A stretch of DNA of 64,000 nt from Mangifera indica (lineage: Eukaryota; Streptophyta; Magnoliopsida; Sapindales; Anacardiaceae). Each line of letters begins with the position of its first letter. The stretch's first letter is position 1. The notes beneath the pieces were generated by a model. The model was not told the DNA's origin. It was given only the letters and a program-made list of their open reading frames with translations, and searched no databases. A program made the position numbers and the translations under genes. The stretch lies in assembly GCF_011075055.1 (NCBI RefSeq), contig NW_025401203.1, forward strand, positions 1-64,000, given 5' to 3'. Below are positions 38,601 to 50,045 of this stretch, piece by piece.

Positions 38601-41600
38601 TTTCTCTTTTCTTTCCAACTACTTTTTTCTTCTTCTCCTCTAATATTGTGCCACGTATCCCATACTCCTGTTGCTGGCTTGTTGGCAGTGTTGAGGCCAT
38701 CTTGTCTTCCTGTATGCTGCTAACTGCTCTCCTCTCTTTCCTTCCTCTTTTCCTGCAGGGAACGTAAACATTAGTCCTAACAGTTTGAAAGAAAGAAAGT
38801 AAGCGCTTGCTAGCATGGTTGTTAGAACCTCTCTCTGCCTTAGTAGCCCGTCTGTGGTACTAATTCCTCTCTCTGTCTCTGCTTTATGGTTGTTAGTTCA
38901 AGTAGGCCAAGCTGAAGTCAGTCCGGTCGATCAATCAAGCATTCCATCGAAGTAGTAGGACGTACGGCTTATATCTTCTTTCCTGCCAATCCGCTTTCAA
39001 GCTTCAGTCTTCAAGTCAAGATTCAGTAGTCCGTCCAGTCCGAATCAATGCTCTAGTCAAGTCAAGATTCAGTAGTCTGTCCAGTCTGCTTTCAAGCATT
39101 CCATATTATGAATTACTATGAATTGAGATAGAAAATTTTCAACTGAATTTGTCTGTCCAGTTGGAATAATTATTCCTTTTGATGCCTTTCCAGTTACTCA
39201 CAAAATAAGTATTCTGAGTGTTCTGTATACTATTAAGGGTTTATATAGGCTATAAAGACAAAGGGGATGGTGGTGGATAGGTTAGAAATTAATGAAGTAG
39301 CCAAGGAAACCCATTGAAGTGCAAGGGAAACTTCAGCAGGTTTTTTCTAGGGCTGATAAGAGGGATTTAATGAAGATGAAAATGGCAGGTGTGCAGAAGT
39401 AGCATCTGCTGCTCTGTTTGATGTAGGTTCCATTCTTAGGTGGTCGAATGCTTTTAGTAATGATAGTCCTTGTGCTGTTATTTCGACTGTCACAAACTAT
39501 GGAGGTTTATCTTCTTCAACTTCTGAAGTTTTCATACAAGTTCATATATACAGGTATCCCTATCTCAACTTCTGCTGCAGCAACAACTTCAAGTACCAGT
39601 GCTCCCGCTGCTCAAACGTCTTCCTCTCTTGTTGTGGCTTCCAGTAGTGGGTATGTGTATAATTCTTAAAATCTAATGTTATGTTTCGACTTTTTTGTGC
39701 TATTTAAGCTATTTTGACCTTACATTATGGTTTTCTCTCTTATAGGACAACTACAACAGTCAGTACGACAGTGTCTGCTACACCAAAATTACCGTCTGAG
39801 ATCACAGGGCGAACTGTTGAGGAGGTATTTATATTCTTTCCTTTTCGTGGCATTGCGGTGTAGCCTTCTACTTTGTACCCTCAACTTTGGTTTGAAAGAT
39901 TATATGTGTTGCAATTTTTATGGTTAAAAAATTGCTTGTCATATCTTTTGTTTTGTTACAATGAAATACAAGTTATTCCGTCATGAAAGGCAGATATGCC
40001 CACCAGAACAAATTGTATTAAATACCCTAGACCAAAATTCTTCCTCATTTTTTATTCTTGGAGTACATGTATATTTCCTTTATGTAGAGGAATAATGGCA
40101 ACACATTTTTTGTATCTTTTTAGTCGGCTTATTTCTATTTCATATATTTTTAATATTATTATTTTTTTATGTTTGTTTGAAGATCATCAAGGAGTGGAAT
40201 GCGGAGTTACAAGAGCGCACTGGGAAGTTTCGGAAGCAAGCTAGTGCCATAGCTGAGTGGGACAAGAGGATCTTGCAAAACCGTGATGTCCTTCTCAGGC
40301 TTGAGGTGACATATGGTTTATACATTATATTGGTGTAATATTAACGCATGATTTCTCAATACTCTCTTATTTGTGTCGATGACAAAGTCTAGTCCTGCTA
40401 AAAAAGGTTTTGGCTGTCTAAATTCACTTTTATCTTGAGGGACTGATTAGCTTTGTGCATATAATTTAAAAAACTATGATTGTTTGTCTTGCTAATATAT
40501 GAATTTTGTAAGCAGATTGAAGTTGCAAAAGTGGTTGAGACCCAGGCTAACTTGGAGCGACAGCTTGAGTTAATTGAAACTCATCAGCAAGAGGTAATTC
40601 TGACGAGTTCTTTTGTTTGGATATTTAGTTGTGTTTGTTGAAGGTATATGGTTTTGCAAAGTTGTAGAAACATTTTCTTTTGTTTCTTTTATTTTTAATT
40701 TGTTCAACAGTCTCCCATTTGCTTTTCATGACATTATTGATGATTGAATTATCGTGACCATTACTTTTGTTATCATATGGAGATGTTTTCTTCTATGCTC
40801 ACTTTTTACTTCTGATTTTGTTACTATTAAGTAACATGTATCTATGCATCTGAATATTGTGTCTTGCATTTTTAGACCTTCCAAAATGTGTTTTAGTTCT
40901 GTATCAAAATCAAATATTGGTGGCATATTTTTTATATGCATCTGAGTAACATGTGTCTATGCTCAGATTGTGACCCCATCTCTCAGTTAACCACAAACAC
41001 TTAATATATATGAGTAAGAAGTGTTAAATATTGGTGGCATATTTTATTACTAATTGTGGTTCTCTCTTCTTCTTCGGAAATATTATTAGGTTGATAAGGC
41101 TCTACAAAGTATGGAAGAAGAAGCTGAGCGCATTTACAAGGATGAGCGTGGATTACTTCTTGACGATGAAGCCGCCTCAACTCGAGATGCGATGTGAGAA
41201 TTCTGTTCTGATGTTTTAGCTTAACCTAGTTTTTGATTGAATGGAAGTTGAAACTCTAGTCTTTTATACACACTAGTAATTAGTTTAAAATAGCCTGCCT
41301 GGTTTGGGTCAAAATTCACCCCTCAACAATCATTTTTGAGAACTTTTTTGCGGTTCTCATTTCAGGTATGAGCAGGCTGAATTTATCGAGAGAGAAATGG
41401 AGCAGATGACTGAGCAGATAAAATCAATCATTCAGACTTTAAATGCTAACCAGGCAAGGACCTAAATTCAATTATTTTAGCCTTTTTAATAATCTTTTTT
41501 CAAGAATTGTTAGCCATATGAGACAATTTTGGTTTGTTTTAGGGGGGAGGACTTGATGGGATTGACGGGATGACTCCACTGGATGTGGTTGTCCGAATTT

Positions 41601-41977
41601 TAAACAATCAACTAAGTTCTTTAATGTGGGTTGATGAGAAGGTTTGTAGTGATTATTCTTGTTCATCTATTATTGAAATATTATCATGTGAAAGACATGT
41701 TAGATGAGATTTTCATACCAAGGATCTCAAAACCTACTCCTCTCGCACCTCCTTTTAGCATGTGGAAAAATGAGAATGAATTGTACATATGTTCTTAGTT
41801 TTAAAGTATATATAGTTTCTCTGGTTTTTGTGTAAGTTGTCCTTATTGCAAGAGCACTTATATCTTACCCTGATATCTCACCAGGCTGAGGACTTCTCTC
41901 TGCGCATCCAAAAGCTTGCTAACCAAGGTTCTGCTGCAGATCGTGAATTGATGGGTCCAAAATTTTGGATGTCTTGA
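32644..41977 (+). CDS. NUP62: Nuclear pore protein NUP62 (Nsp1/p62 homologue)
   Basis: Predicted 770 residues; exons 32644-34195, 39554-39650, 39746-39824, 40183-40305, 40516-40593, 41090-41193, 41366-41453, 41543-41641, 41885-41977. Central-channel nucleoporin that binds NUP54 and NUP58 and carries nuclear transport receptors. Exon 1 encodes the disordered FG-repeat domain: starts MSGFSFSQSGQ, rich in Ser/Thr with many LFG, FSFG and SFG repeats, including an internal tandem block at 33258-33437. The remaining exons encode the alpha-helical coiled-coil Nsp1_C domain (EITGRTVEEIIKEWNAELQ, FRKQASAIAEWDKRIL, DVVVRILNNQLSSLMWVDEK) and end PKFWMS, as in other plant NUP62 proteins. Intron 1 is 5.36 kb because of organelle-like DNA and a Ty3 remnant; its splice sites (A/GTGAGT at 34195 and ATATACAG at 39553) keep the frame. 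Intron 7 starts with GC (CAG/GCAAGG at 41454). Confidence 0.96.
33258..33437 (+). repeat. NUP62: 45-bp tandem repeat within the NUP62 FG domain
   Basis: About four units of 45 bases, each coding SPLFGTSSSTAGTTA or a close variant, follow one another with only a few changes between units. The repeat keeps the reading frame and adds one LFG motif per unit, so copy number probably varies between alleles. Confidence 0.85.
37015..37500 (-). repeat. 3' LTR of the Ty3-type element
   Basis: 486 bases; the copy at 38297-38782 is the same length and nearly identical. On the minus strand it begins TGTTAGGACTAATG and ends CCATTTACA. The polyprotein reading frame continues a short way into it. Confidence 0.9.
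37501..38296 (-). pseudogene. Integrase C-terminus with chromodomain-like tail, truncated pol remnant
   Basis: Reads from the integrase core motif YHPQTDGQTEVVNRS through WPHWVSWAEYWFNTTYN and the GPYEILEKIGAVAYRLSLP region, to a chromodomain-like end EILVKWRDLPDSENSWE. This domain order is that of Ty3-type chromoviruses, where the tail helps target insertion to particular chromatin. The frame is open through the segment and on into the LTR, but there is no start codon of its own and the upstream enzyme domains are gone, so it is a remnant and not a working gene. Confidence 0.88.
38297..38782 (-). repeat. 5' LTR of the Ty3-type element
   Basis: 486 bases, nearly identical to 37015-37500. It is joined on its inner side to integrase sequence without a primer-binding site, which marks an internal deletion. 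Both LTR copies are preceded on the plus strand by AAT before the terminal TGTAAATGG. Confidence 0.9.
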
Positions 41978-42891
41978 TCCATTTTTTTTCATTGGATATG
42001 ATTGATTATGAATATTTGGAGCCATCTGTAGGCTTTTTGCATTGTATGAATTCCAAAAACCTTAGGAAGTAGATATTTGAACTCTGTTTTTGGCCTAGCG
42101 AGATGCCTGTCAAACAATTCACATTGGTTTTCCCTTCCTTAATTTCTTTACAATGCAACCTAAAGGAGTAAACATGAGATTTTGCGTTAAGATAGATTTG
42201 ATTTTTGTTTTTGTTAGCATCTATTGGGGCAATGTCAGTCCAATTTGTCTTGGTAAATCATTTGATCCGGAATTCGGGGTCAGATATTTAAATGGATCCC
42301 ATAGATTGAAAATACTTTGTATCTGGAGAAATGTATGATGGTTTTCGATAGATACAACCAAGTTGTCATATTTAATGGTAACGCATTTCTCTGCCAGGAC
42401 ACCATAAAAAGTCATGTGGAGTCTGACAGGACAATCTTTTGTGATTTCTTAGCAGGGCTTGCTTGGGTTTGAATTTGTCTGGTTTAAATAATTAAAATTG
42501 TGTCAAAGTTTTAATTCAAGGATTCCGTTGGAGTTCAAGGGTTTGCTAGTAATTCTTTATTATAGTGATTTTTGTCCAATGATTTTTTTTTGGTAATTTT
42601 TTTTTACAACGGTTTTATTCTCCTTTATTGGCTCGTTTTCTCTATTATTATTATTTATCATTTGAATCAGTTTGAACTCGCCTTTATGGATTCAAAGGGA
42701 GTTCAAGTATGTCTTTATTCGGGGTTCAACTCATTTCGAAATCACTGCTAAACTTGAGAGTAGATTTTACTTTGAAATACAAACAATAAACCAATGGGTT
42801 TGAAATACAAACAATAAATTCATAAGGAGTGAATTACATCGTGTTTTCCCTGGGAATCTTTACGTCTATAAATAAATGATGACTCTTAAAA
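41978..42891. other. Convergent intergenic: NUP62 3' UTR and 3' flank of the next gene
   Basis: About 0.9 kb between two convergent genes. No coding sequence; T-rich on the left and in the middle (poly-T near 42577-42604). An imperfect repeat, AAATACAAACAATAAA, occurs twice at 42775-42818. Confidence 0.5.
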
Positions 42892-44577
42892 TCAAGCCCC
42901 GTGAAGGCGACCCAGAATCACAATCAAGAGGATCACAAGGGAAAGAAGCAAGGATGACCTCAATTTGTCCTCCAAATTGCCTGGCCCTAGAGTTTCTTCA
43001 CTGGCTTTTCCCTTATCATCAAGAGAAAATACTTCATTCATCAGCAACTGGAATTTGTCGATGAGTTCCATAACTTTTGCTTTTGTAATCTCTAAAATCC
43101 ACCTCAAGATATCACTGCCTAAATTTGGCTCTTTATCTGACAACACGAGCCTTGGAGTTCCAGCTGCACAGATCAATTGAAATCACCTAACAAAATCTGC
43201 TTCAGCATTACATATTTATGCAAATGTATGAGCAATATGTAGAACAGACCTAGAAAGGGTGAGTGACGGAGCTTCCTGACCAATTCATTGTTCATTACAG
43301 CGTCCCAAACTGCTTCATCAGATGATAGGGAAACCGCCAATCTCTGCATGCAATGCAAATCCAGTCACAGAGACATAAAGTCTAAATAGTGTATTTGAAT
43401 CTTACCATGTTTTCAAAGTTGAACGGGGCATTGACTCAATAGAGAAAATAGTTTGATTTAACTAATGAACCATTTTTAAATAAATATTAGAAATATTATT
43501 TTAAACAGTTACGTTTATAGTTTTATCAAATATTACATTTAAATTACATTTAATCAAAACTGGATTTAGTACGGTGGTCAAACGTGTTCTTAATGACGTC
43601 AGTCCTCAGTCCCTACAACCATGAGACATACAATCTATTATACGTGATTCCTAGAAAGCAATATTTTCAAACCTACTGTATACAGCAACTTGATAAAGGG
43701 ATCAGACCTACTGTATACATTAACTTGGTTTGGATACGGTAACCCAACAGTCAGAACCGTGAAGAAGGATGATTCTGATGGTTCAATCACGGTCCACCCC
43801 CGATCAAAACACCTAAGTGCCCGCCCCAGTTTCCTGAACAATCCAATCGGTCGGTTCGATAGGGTTTTTAAATCCATGCTTGAAAGTGAAAAAATGAGAA
43901 TTCCTCAATGGAACTGCTATCTTAATGTTAAATTAATATATTTAGGAGGAATCAAAATCATCCTCATTCGGATTAATCACAGAACTATACCAAAAATTGT
44001 AAATGATAAAGGGTAAGAATGAAAGGAACGCACTTTGACTGATGGGTCAGTCAGCAGCAGACGAAAAGTATCGACAGCCATCCCATAGCCTTGAGTTAGC
44101 AGATCACAGCTCCCCAGCAGTGGTTGGAGCCACTTCAACTCTGGTCCAGAAGACGCAGAAGAAATCCCAAGAAGAAAACTGATTCAAGTGCCAAATTTTA
44201 TAATACTTATTCTAATACCTTTTTAATTGAATCAAATTAAAATAGCAGAAAAAAAAAAAGCCTGAAACAACTTACTTCTGAAGAGCGGCAACTGAATTTT
44301 GGACTTCGATTTTTGATGGAACTGAATAGAAAACCGTATTATATGAGGACCCACTTGCTCTTTTATCTCCTGTTCCTTCTACAGACTCTAGTTTTCTACA
44401 AGTGTTAGCGTGGGAGGAGCAGGAAGCAGCACAGGATTGTTTGAGAGGAGCAGTAATTTCATTGGCTGAATTTAGAAAGTTCAGATTGGAAGAAGCCAGA
44501 GAAGAGAGGTGGGGAGGGTTTGATGCAGAAGAGAACTGAATCATAGGAAGGTCTATGCTCATCGCTCCTCCTCCCAT
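42892..44577 (-). CDS. Conserved plant protein of unknown function with C-terminal membrane anchor
   Basis: Predicted 270 residues from four exons, 44276-44577, 44034-44178, 43250-43343, 42892-43163 (813 bases, one frame). Start ATG 44577 (MGGGAMSIDLPM); a second in-frame ATG five codons on is possible. The N-terminal third is Ser/Ala/Asn-rich and could be a transit or disordered region. Then comes the conserved core WLQPLLGSCDLLTSQGYGMAV...FRLLLTDPSVKRLAVSLSSDEAVWDAVMNNELVRKLR, then a helical stretch (ITKAKVMELIDKFQLLMNEVF), and last a hydrophobic segment LLLSLVILLIVILG three residues before the end, which suggests tail anchoring. I recall the core from uncharacterised plant proteins; an Arabidopsis counterpart near At2g45060 is possible but uncertain. 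No enzymatic motif seen. The exon 3 donor GTCTGT is weak. Confidence 0.85.
43640..44033. other. Intron of the unknown gene with a short direct repeat
   Basis: Part of the intron between exons 43250-43343 and 44034-44178. An ACCTACTGTATACA word occurs twice, at about 43672 and 43707, each followed by a variant of ACTTG. The run 43730-43870 is GC-richer than its surroundings. No coding meaning recognised. Confidence 0.4.
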
Positions 44578-45630
44578 GTTCAGGATTTTTCACTATGAGT
44601 CAAGCTTCTAGGGATAAGAAAAGGAGATAATTTTTCTTGAACTTATGAAGTCTATGCTCTTGAGTGACTCGAATCTTCCCTATTAAGTTACCACAAATCA
44701 ACAGTGTGTTGAGATAATTGTGTGTACCGTGTAGCGTCATTTAGCCAACCAGCCAGCTCCCATAAAATTTCTGTTTGGCTTTATTATAACCAAATTTAAG
44801 TTAAAGTTTTAATTTTATTGTTTAATTTAAATTTTCATTTAACAATATTATTTATTACATTAATAATATTATTTATTTTATTAATAATAATTTTTTTCTG
44901 ACAGTGATATTATTTTACCTTAGGTGACATTTTAAATAAATTTAAATGAATTTAAACTGATTTAAATTTAAAACTAATTATTTAGATTTCAGATCAAATT
45001 TAAACTAATTCATAAAGAATCAAGTACGATATCCCAACTAGCAAAAGAACAAAGAGTTAACGAACTTTTCTTGAAAGAGGGCTCAGGGGTGGTATCATAA
45101 GAGCAACCAATTGAATTGATACAATAAAAATATAATAATCTGTTCGGTTTAAATTGATGTTTAAAGTTTAATTAATTATTAAATTAAATTGATCTGTGAT
45201 TGAATAGATGAATCACACTAAATCACAGTTAATCGTTAAATCAATACGAAAAAACCATCTTACTCAGATTCGGATCTCAGCAATTATAAAAAAATTGTTT
45301 TACGCCCTTACCATAATTCTGCATAATATATCTCATTTTCGAATCTATATTTTATACAAATTGTAAAACGACGACGTAATTGGTGAAGCTCAAATTGGTT
45401 ATGTTGTATACAGAAAACGGGGGTGCAAAAGCAAAAGCGCCGTTAAAGAAATCGAGAAACAGTTGGTCGAAATTCAGAGAGTGATCAGTGATCTTCTCGC
45501 AACATTTTCTCATCTTTCCATAGACATACATGTGGTTCACATTTTCTTATTTCAAAATGAATGTATACATTCTTTTCTTTTCTCTAAATTAATTTTTTCA
45601 AATTTCAAACTGAAAGTCTTGTTAGATCAT
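44578..45630. other. Divergent intergenic between the unknown gene and the PLAC8 gene
   Basis: About 1.05 kb, AT-rich in the middle (44760-45000), with 5' flanks of two divergent genes at its ends. The 45400-45630 stretch is probably the PLAC8 5' UTR; its open frame upstream of the chosen ATG does not look coding. Confidence 0.5.
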
Positions 45631-47828
45631 ATGGCGGACGGATGCGCGCAGTCCCATTACGTTCAGTTGACGCGAGATCAAGCACCGTCTGAAGATATCA
45701 CCCCTGGAGAACTCAATCAACCCGTTCAAGTTCCTCAGGTTTTGCTGTGCTGTGTTGTGTTGTTCTTCTTGTTGAATGTAATCGATTTTGATGCGGTTAT
45801 GAAACGAGTTCTTCTTTCTGTTTGATCTGGTAGGATTTATAAATGAATATGACTTGTATGAGAAAAGGAACAAAAAGAGGGAGATTTTCTTTTTCTATTT
45901 TTGAAGAATTTTTGGATCTATTTTCAAATTATTGGAGAGATTTTAACAAATTTTTATACTGTAATGCAAGATCATCTACTATTATGCAGTTGAATGTTCA
46001 AAGATGCTGTCAATGTGGACAAGTCCTACCTGAAAGCTACGAGCCTCCTGCTGATGAAGACTGGACAACTGGAATTTTTGGATGCGCTGAAGATGCTGAA
46101 AGTTGTAAGGGTCTTATTAGCCGAGCTAGAATAATATTATATGCACTACACCAAGACTTTTTATGATTGCTTATTACTTAACAATTATATGATAAGACCT
46201 TAACAAGTTTATGTAACTGTTTATGAATATTAGTTTCTGGCTTCAGTTGAAATACATAATCCATGCTTCCTCAATTGGTTTCAGATAGATAAAGGAGTGT
46301 GAAAGAGTAACATTGATGAATAGTTGAAATCACAGAAAGGTGACTCTAGGTGTGTTGAAGTGACAAAATGAAGTGTTTATGGGAATTAGGGCTGGATGTG
46401 ATCCAGACCAAGTCCAGATAAGGCCGAGTTCGAGATCGTTTGGAATTCAAAAAAGTCAGTTTAAGAATGGCGAGTTGAGGTTCAAATTTAGTTTGAAAAT
46501 AATTTTACTTTAGATTTGATCCAAACTAACTTAAACCCGAATCTTTGGATCGGCCGAACTTGACCTTAGCTCAAAGAGCTTGGATTGAATCCAAACCTAA
46601 TGAGAAAATATAAGGAATAGGAAGTAATCACAAATTGGGATGAAAGTTACTGATTAAATTCACTTTTCAAATGATGATATTATAACGTTTAATTGTGGGA
46701 TAACGTTTATTGGCAAATAATGACTATTCCAAATTTTAATTCCTTGCTAAAGCACGTTTGATCTTTTATCATGATTGTTGATCACAATAAATTTTTTTTA
46801 CATTGTTTGACAGGCTGCACTGGACTCATTTGCCCATGCATGTTGTTCGGTCATAATGTTGAAACATTGAGAGAAGAAATTCCTTGGACCAATGCATGTG
46901 TCTGTCATGGTATGTGCATTGAAGGTGGATTGACACTGACAGCAGCAACTGTACTCTTCCATGGAGTCGACCCCAAGACTTCATTCCTCATACTTGAGGG
47001 CCTGCTTTTTGCTTGGTGGATGTGTGGCATCTATACTGGCATGTTTCGACAAGCATTACAGAAGAAATATCATCTCAAGGTTATTTTTCTTAGTTGCTAG
47101 TCGAGTTTTTAATAATTTAAACAAGAGTAGTTTTGTACAAGATCAGGGGTAAGTGCATGAACATGTGTTATCTGGAAGTAGCATTTAGGCCATGGATGTG
47201 CTGCAAATCTTAGTTTGTCTTTGCTCTGTGTAATTTAATGTTTTCAGGTAGAGTGAACTAGCTGGTTTATTGGTGTAGAGTTTAGATATATCATCTTTAG
47301 TCTATCCTCTCCCAATAATTTGATTTTTTTCAGATTGTCCTTCTTCATCTTTCTTAGCTTAATCCTTTTAAAGTTGAGTAGCATAAAGTATAATCCTTTA
47401 AATTGAACTTAGAGATAAACTTCATTTATCTGAGTCTTTGTAGTTTCAGTTCCTAAGTTTTTGCTTGCCTGGATTGGATACTCCAGAAATTAGATAGTTC
47501 ATAATAGCTGCCATTCCTTTCCTAATTTATAGATAACTACAAAATTCAAGGCTTAAATGCATTTTGCTTACTCATTCTGCCGCTGCTTTTGCAGAACTCA
47601 CCATGTGATCCGTGCATGGTTCATTGCTGCTTGCATTGGTGTGCTTTGTGTCAAGAGCACAGGGAGATGAAAAACCATCTGGCTGAGAATGCAGTTAGTC
47701 AAGAGGCTGTTGTTAACCCTCCACCGGTTCAAGAGATGAACTCTGGTGAGAACAATCAGTCTGCCAAATCTGCACCATCTACAAACGATGAACACCACAA
47801 TTTGGAGTTGCTGTTGCAGCCAGTGTAG
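45631..47828 (+). CDS. PLAC8-domain protein, cell number regulator 6-like
   Basis: Predicted 240 residues; exons 45631-45738, 45990-46104, 46814-47079, 47595-47828. The PLAC8/DUF614 family includes CNR (cell number regulator) and PCR (cadmium or zinc resistance) membrane proteins; the exact job of the CNR6 group is not settled. Seen here: an N-terminal tail [14 protein letters not shown], a Cys-rich segment ([14 protein letters not shown]), the family signature [13 protein letters not shown], two hydrophobic stretches ([24 protein letters not shown]), then another Cys cluster ([25 protein letters not shown]) and an acidic polar tail. ATG at 45631 chosen because the frame upstream reads as UTR. 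Position next to NUP62 and mEF-G agrees with the Arabidopsis order (At2g45010, from memory). Confidence 0.92.
46386..46612. repeat. Dispersed AT-rich repeat-like block in PLAC8 intron 2
   Basis: The text GGGCTGGATGTGATCCAGACCAAG..., with recurring TTTGATCCAAA and GAATCCAAACC words, resembles blocks at about 48195-48450, 54925-55330, 55885-56230 and 61425-61830. All are full of TTCAAATT/AATTTGAA and CGAAC/GTTCG words. They may be copies of one old element, but I found no clear ends. Confidence 0.35.
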
Positions 47829-48788
47829 GACTTTATAGTCCATATATATAGAAGTCACATGGACTGGCTGCCAGAAAAATGATACATGAAAAGATTTAAC
47901 TTGTGCAGGAACTCTGGATAGCATAGTACCAATCTGTTGCCATTTTTAGTTATCTATTTTGATTGCATTCTCTGCAGGGAAAAAAGTGAAATTACAAAAT
48001 AGTTTGTTTTCAGCACATTGACCGAAAGGAATCGTATGTGACTGGCTCTGGTATATCTAACAACTGTTCTGACTTTTTCAGTAAAGCATTCTTCAGTAAC
48101 ACTTGTATATTTAGGACCTGTACTAGAATGTGTGAAGATTTCGTGTGGATACATAAGCAAACCTCTAAGGTGATGCAAAACCTATCATTTGGAGGCGGTT
48201 AGAATTCTATTCGATCCGGGTCGAGTCTAGATAAGGACTTATTTGAAATCAATTCAAATTTTAAAAAAATTAGTTCAAAATTAATTTGAGATTGACAAGC
48301 TAAAATTTGAAAACAAATTAATTTTATATTTAATTTGAATTTAAATATTTAAATCAGTTTAAATTCGATTCGTTTGTAAAAATAAGTCTAATATTTGATC
48401 CAAAGTTAATTCATTCAATCTAAATTTAAATTCAAGCTATAATTTGAAAAATATATATATATATATATATAGAGGTGTCACTAGGATTATTTAAGCTCGA
48501 ATCCTCCTCTGGATATCTCTAAATAGTTTGAACTGAGTTTAATCTCAAATTCAAGGCTACCATTTACGATTTTAATTGAAATCGAGTAATTCGATGTTCA
48601 GCTCCTATTTAAAGCTAATAATTTATTATTTAATTAAAAAACTACCCGAGACCCGGATGTTTTAAGGTCTTAACAAACCCGCCCAAAATAACAGTCCAGT
48701 ACTAGTTGTCGTCTCCAAAATCTAAAACCCCCGAAACCCTGAGAACAGATTAGGGTTCAGGGTTTTACACATTCAAACACTCTTCAAC
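47829..48788. other. Intergenic between PLAC8 gene and mEF-G, with repeat-like block and AT microsatellite
   Basis: 47829-48180 is the PLAC8 3' UTR and flank. 48195-48630 is a repeat-like block of TTCAAATT words with an (AT)n microsatellite at 48450-48471. 48700-48788 is the CA-rich 5' UTR of mEF-G, containing AACCCTGAGAACAGATTAGG. Confidence 0.5.
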
Positions 48789-50010
48789 ATGGCTCGATTC
48801 CCTAGACCCACTACACCACGCCTTCTCTACAACGTCTTTTCCCCCTCGAAAACGACTCCGTCTCATTCCTCGTCACCTTCACCTACCACCGCCCTCCTCC
48901 TTGGAAACTTCCACCTCCAGTTGCGACAATTCTCGGCGGGAGGGAACCTCGCACGTGCCAAGGAGGGCAAGGAGCCATGGTGGAAGGACTCGATGGAGCG
49001 CCTACGAAATATCGGGATCTCTGCGCACATCGATTCCGGAAAGACCACGTTGACGGAGAGAATTTTGTATTATACCGGAAGAATTCATGAGATTCATGAG
49101 GTTCGTGGCCGAGATGGTGTTGGGGCTAAGATGGATTCCATGGATTTGGAACGAGAGAAGGGTATTACAATTCAGTCTGCCGCCACATACTGTACTTGGA
49201 ACGGTTACCAGGTAAACGGAACAACAAATATTTTTATTGAAATTTTAAAAATTAATTTTTTTACTAAATAGAGTTTCTCTATTTCAACAAAATGAATGGA
49301 TTAGATGTTTAATTTAGCTCGAAGATAATAAAAAGAAAATTAGTTGAATTTTGAGGAAGAAACTCAAAATAAAAAATTGTCTGTTTAGCGATATAGCGCC
49401 GTCCTTGGGATTTTGACAAATCTGTTTGTGGTTGCAGATTAATATTATTGACACACCTGGACACGTTGATTTTACCATTGAAGTTGAAAGGGCTTTACGT
49501 GTTCTTGATGGTGCCATTCTTGTCCTTTGTAGTGTTGGCGGTGTGCAAAGTCAGTCAATTACAGTTGATCGCCAAATGAGGAGATACGAGGTTCCAAGAC
49601 TTGCCTTTATTAACAAACTTGATCGAATGGGAGCTGACCCGTGGAAAGTTCTCAGCCAGGTGAATTTAAATGCTGTGATTGACCTTTGAAACAACTTAAT
49701 TTCAATGAAATCTTTTAGTCAACTATTTGTATAAGCTTTTGATGGGTTTTTAACTGTCTTAACCTCAATCTGTACTTAGTACTTACAGTTGAAAGCACAA
49801 TGCATATCATGCGTTGACTCGCTGATTAGATTGGTATCTTTTATAGGCAAGATCTAAGCTACGGCACCACTGTGCAGCTGTGCAAGTCCCTATTGGATTG
49901 GAAGATGATTTTCATGGTCTTGTTGATCTTGTGCAGATGAAAGCCTATTATTTTCATGGCTCTAGTGGGTCTGTTTCTTAAGCTGTACAGTTTGAGTATA
50001 TATGTTGTCT

Positions 50011-50045
<35 letters not shown>

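Larger units (their letters stand above)
37015..38782 (-). mobile_element. Truncated Ty3-type (chromovirus-like) LTR retrotransposon
   Basis: Two 486-base direct repeats, 37015-37500 and 38297-38782, each TGTTAG...TTTACA on the minus strand, enclose 796 bases that code the end of a pol polyprotein on the minus strand. The two LTRs differ at only about six positions by eye, so the insertion is recent. A polypurine tract (minus-strand GGAGGGGGAAA, about 37501-37511) abuts the 3' LTR as expected. The gag, protease, reverse transcriptase, RNase H and most of integrase, and the primer-binding site, are missing; the 5' LTR joins directly to the integrase core. The five bases flanking the outer ends (GCAAT and GTTTG) are not a target duplication. 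Confidence 0.88.
34440..39110. other. Organelle-like (probably mitochondrial) DNA block in NUP62 intron 1
   Basis: From about 34440 to 37014 and again from 38783 to about 39110 the base composition and texture change abruptly from the AT-rich nuclear intron to GC-richer DNA. It has many purine-rich words (GAAAGAAAG, AGAAGGTAG), short direct repeats such as GTCAAGTCAAGATTCAGTAGTC, a 12-base poly-C at 35751-35762, and no reading frames of interest. This texture is typical of plant mitochondrial intergenic DNA, so a nuclear mitochondrial insertion (NUMT) is the best guess. I recognise no mitochondrial gene in it, and the edges are approximate. The Ty3-type remnant at 37015-38782 lies inside it. 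Confidence 0.5.

Noticed and set aside
45463..45630. Extended open frame upstream of the PLAC8 ATG
   Set aside because: Its AT-rich, Phe/Leu-rich translation looks like [16 protein letters not shown] fits the family start.
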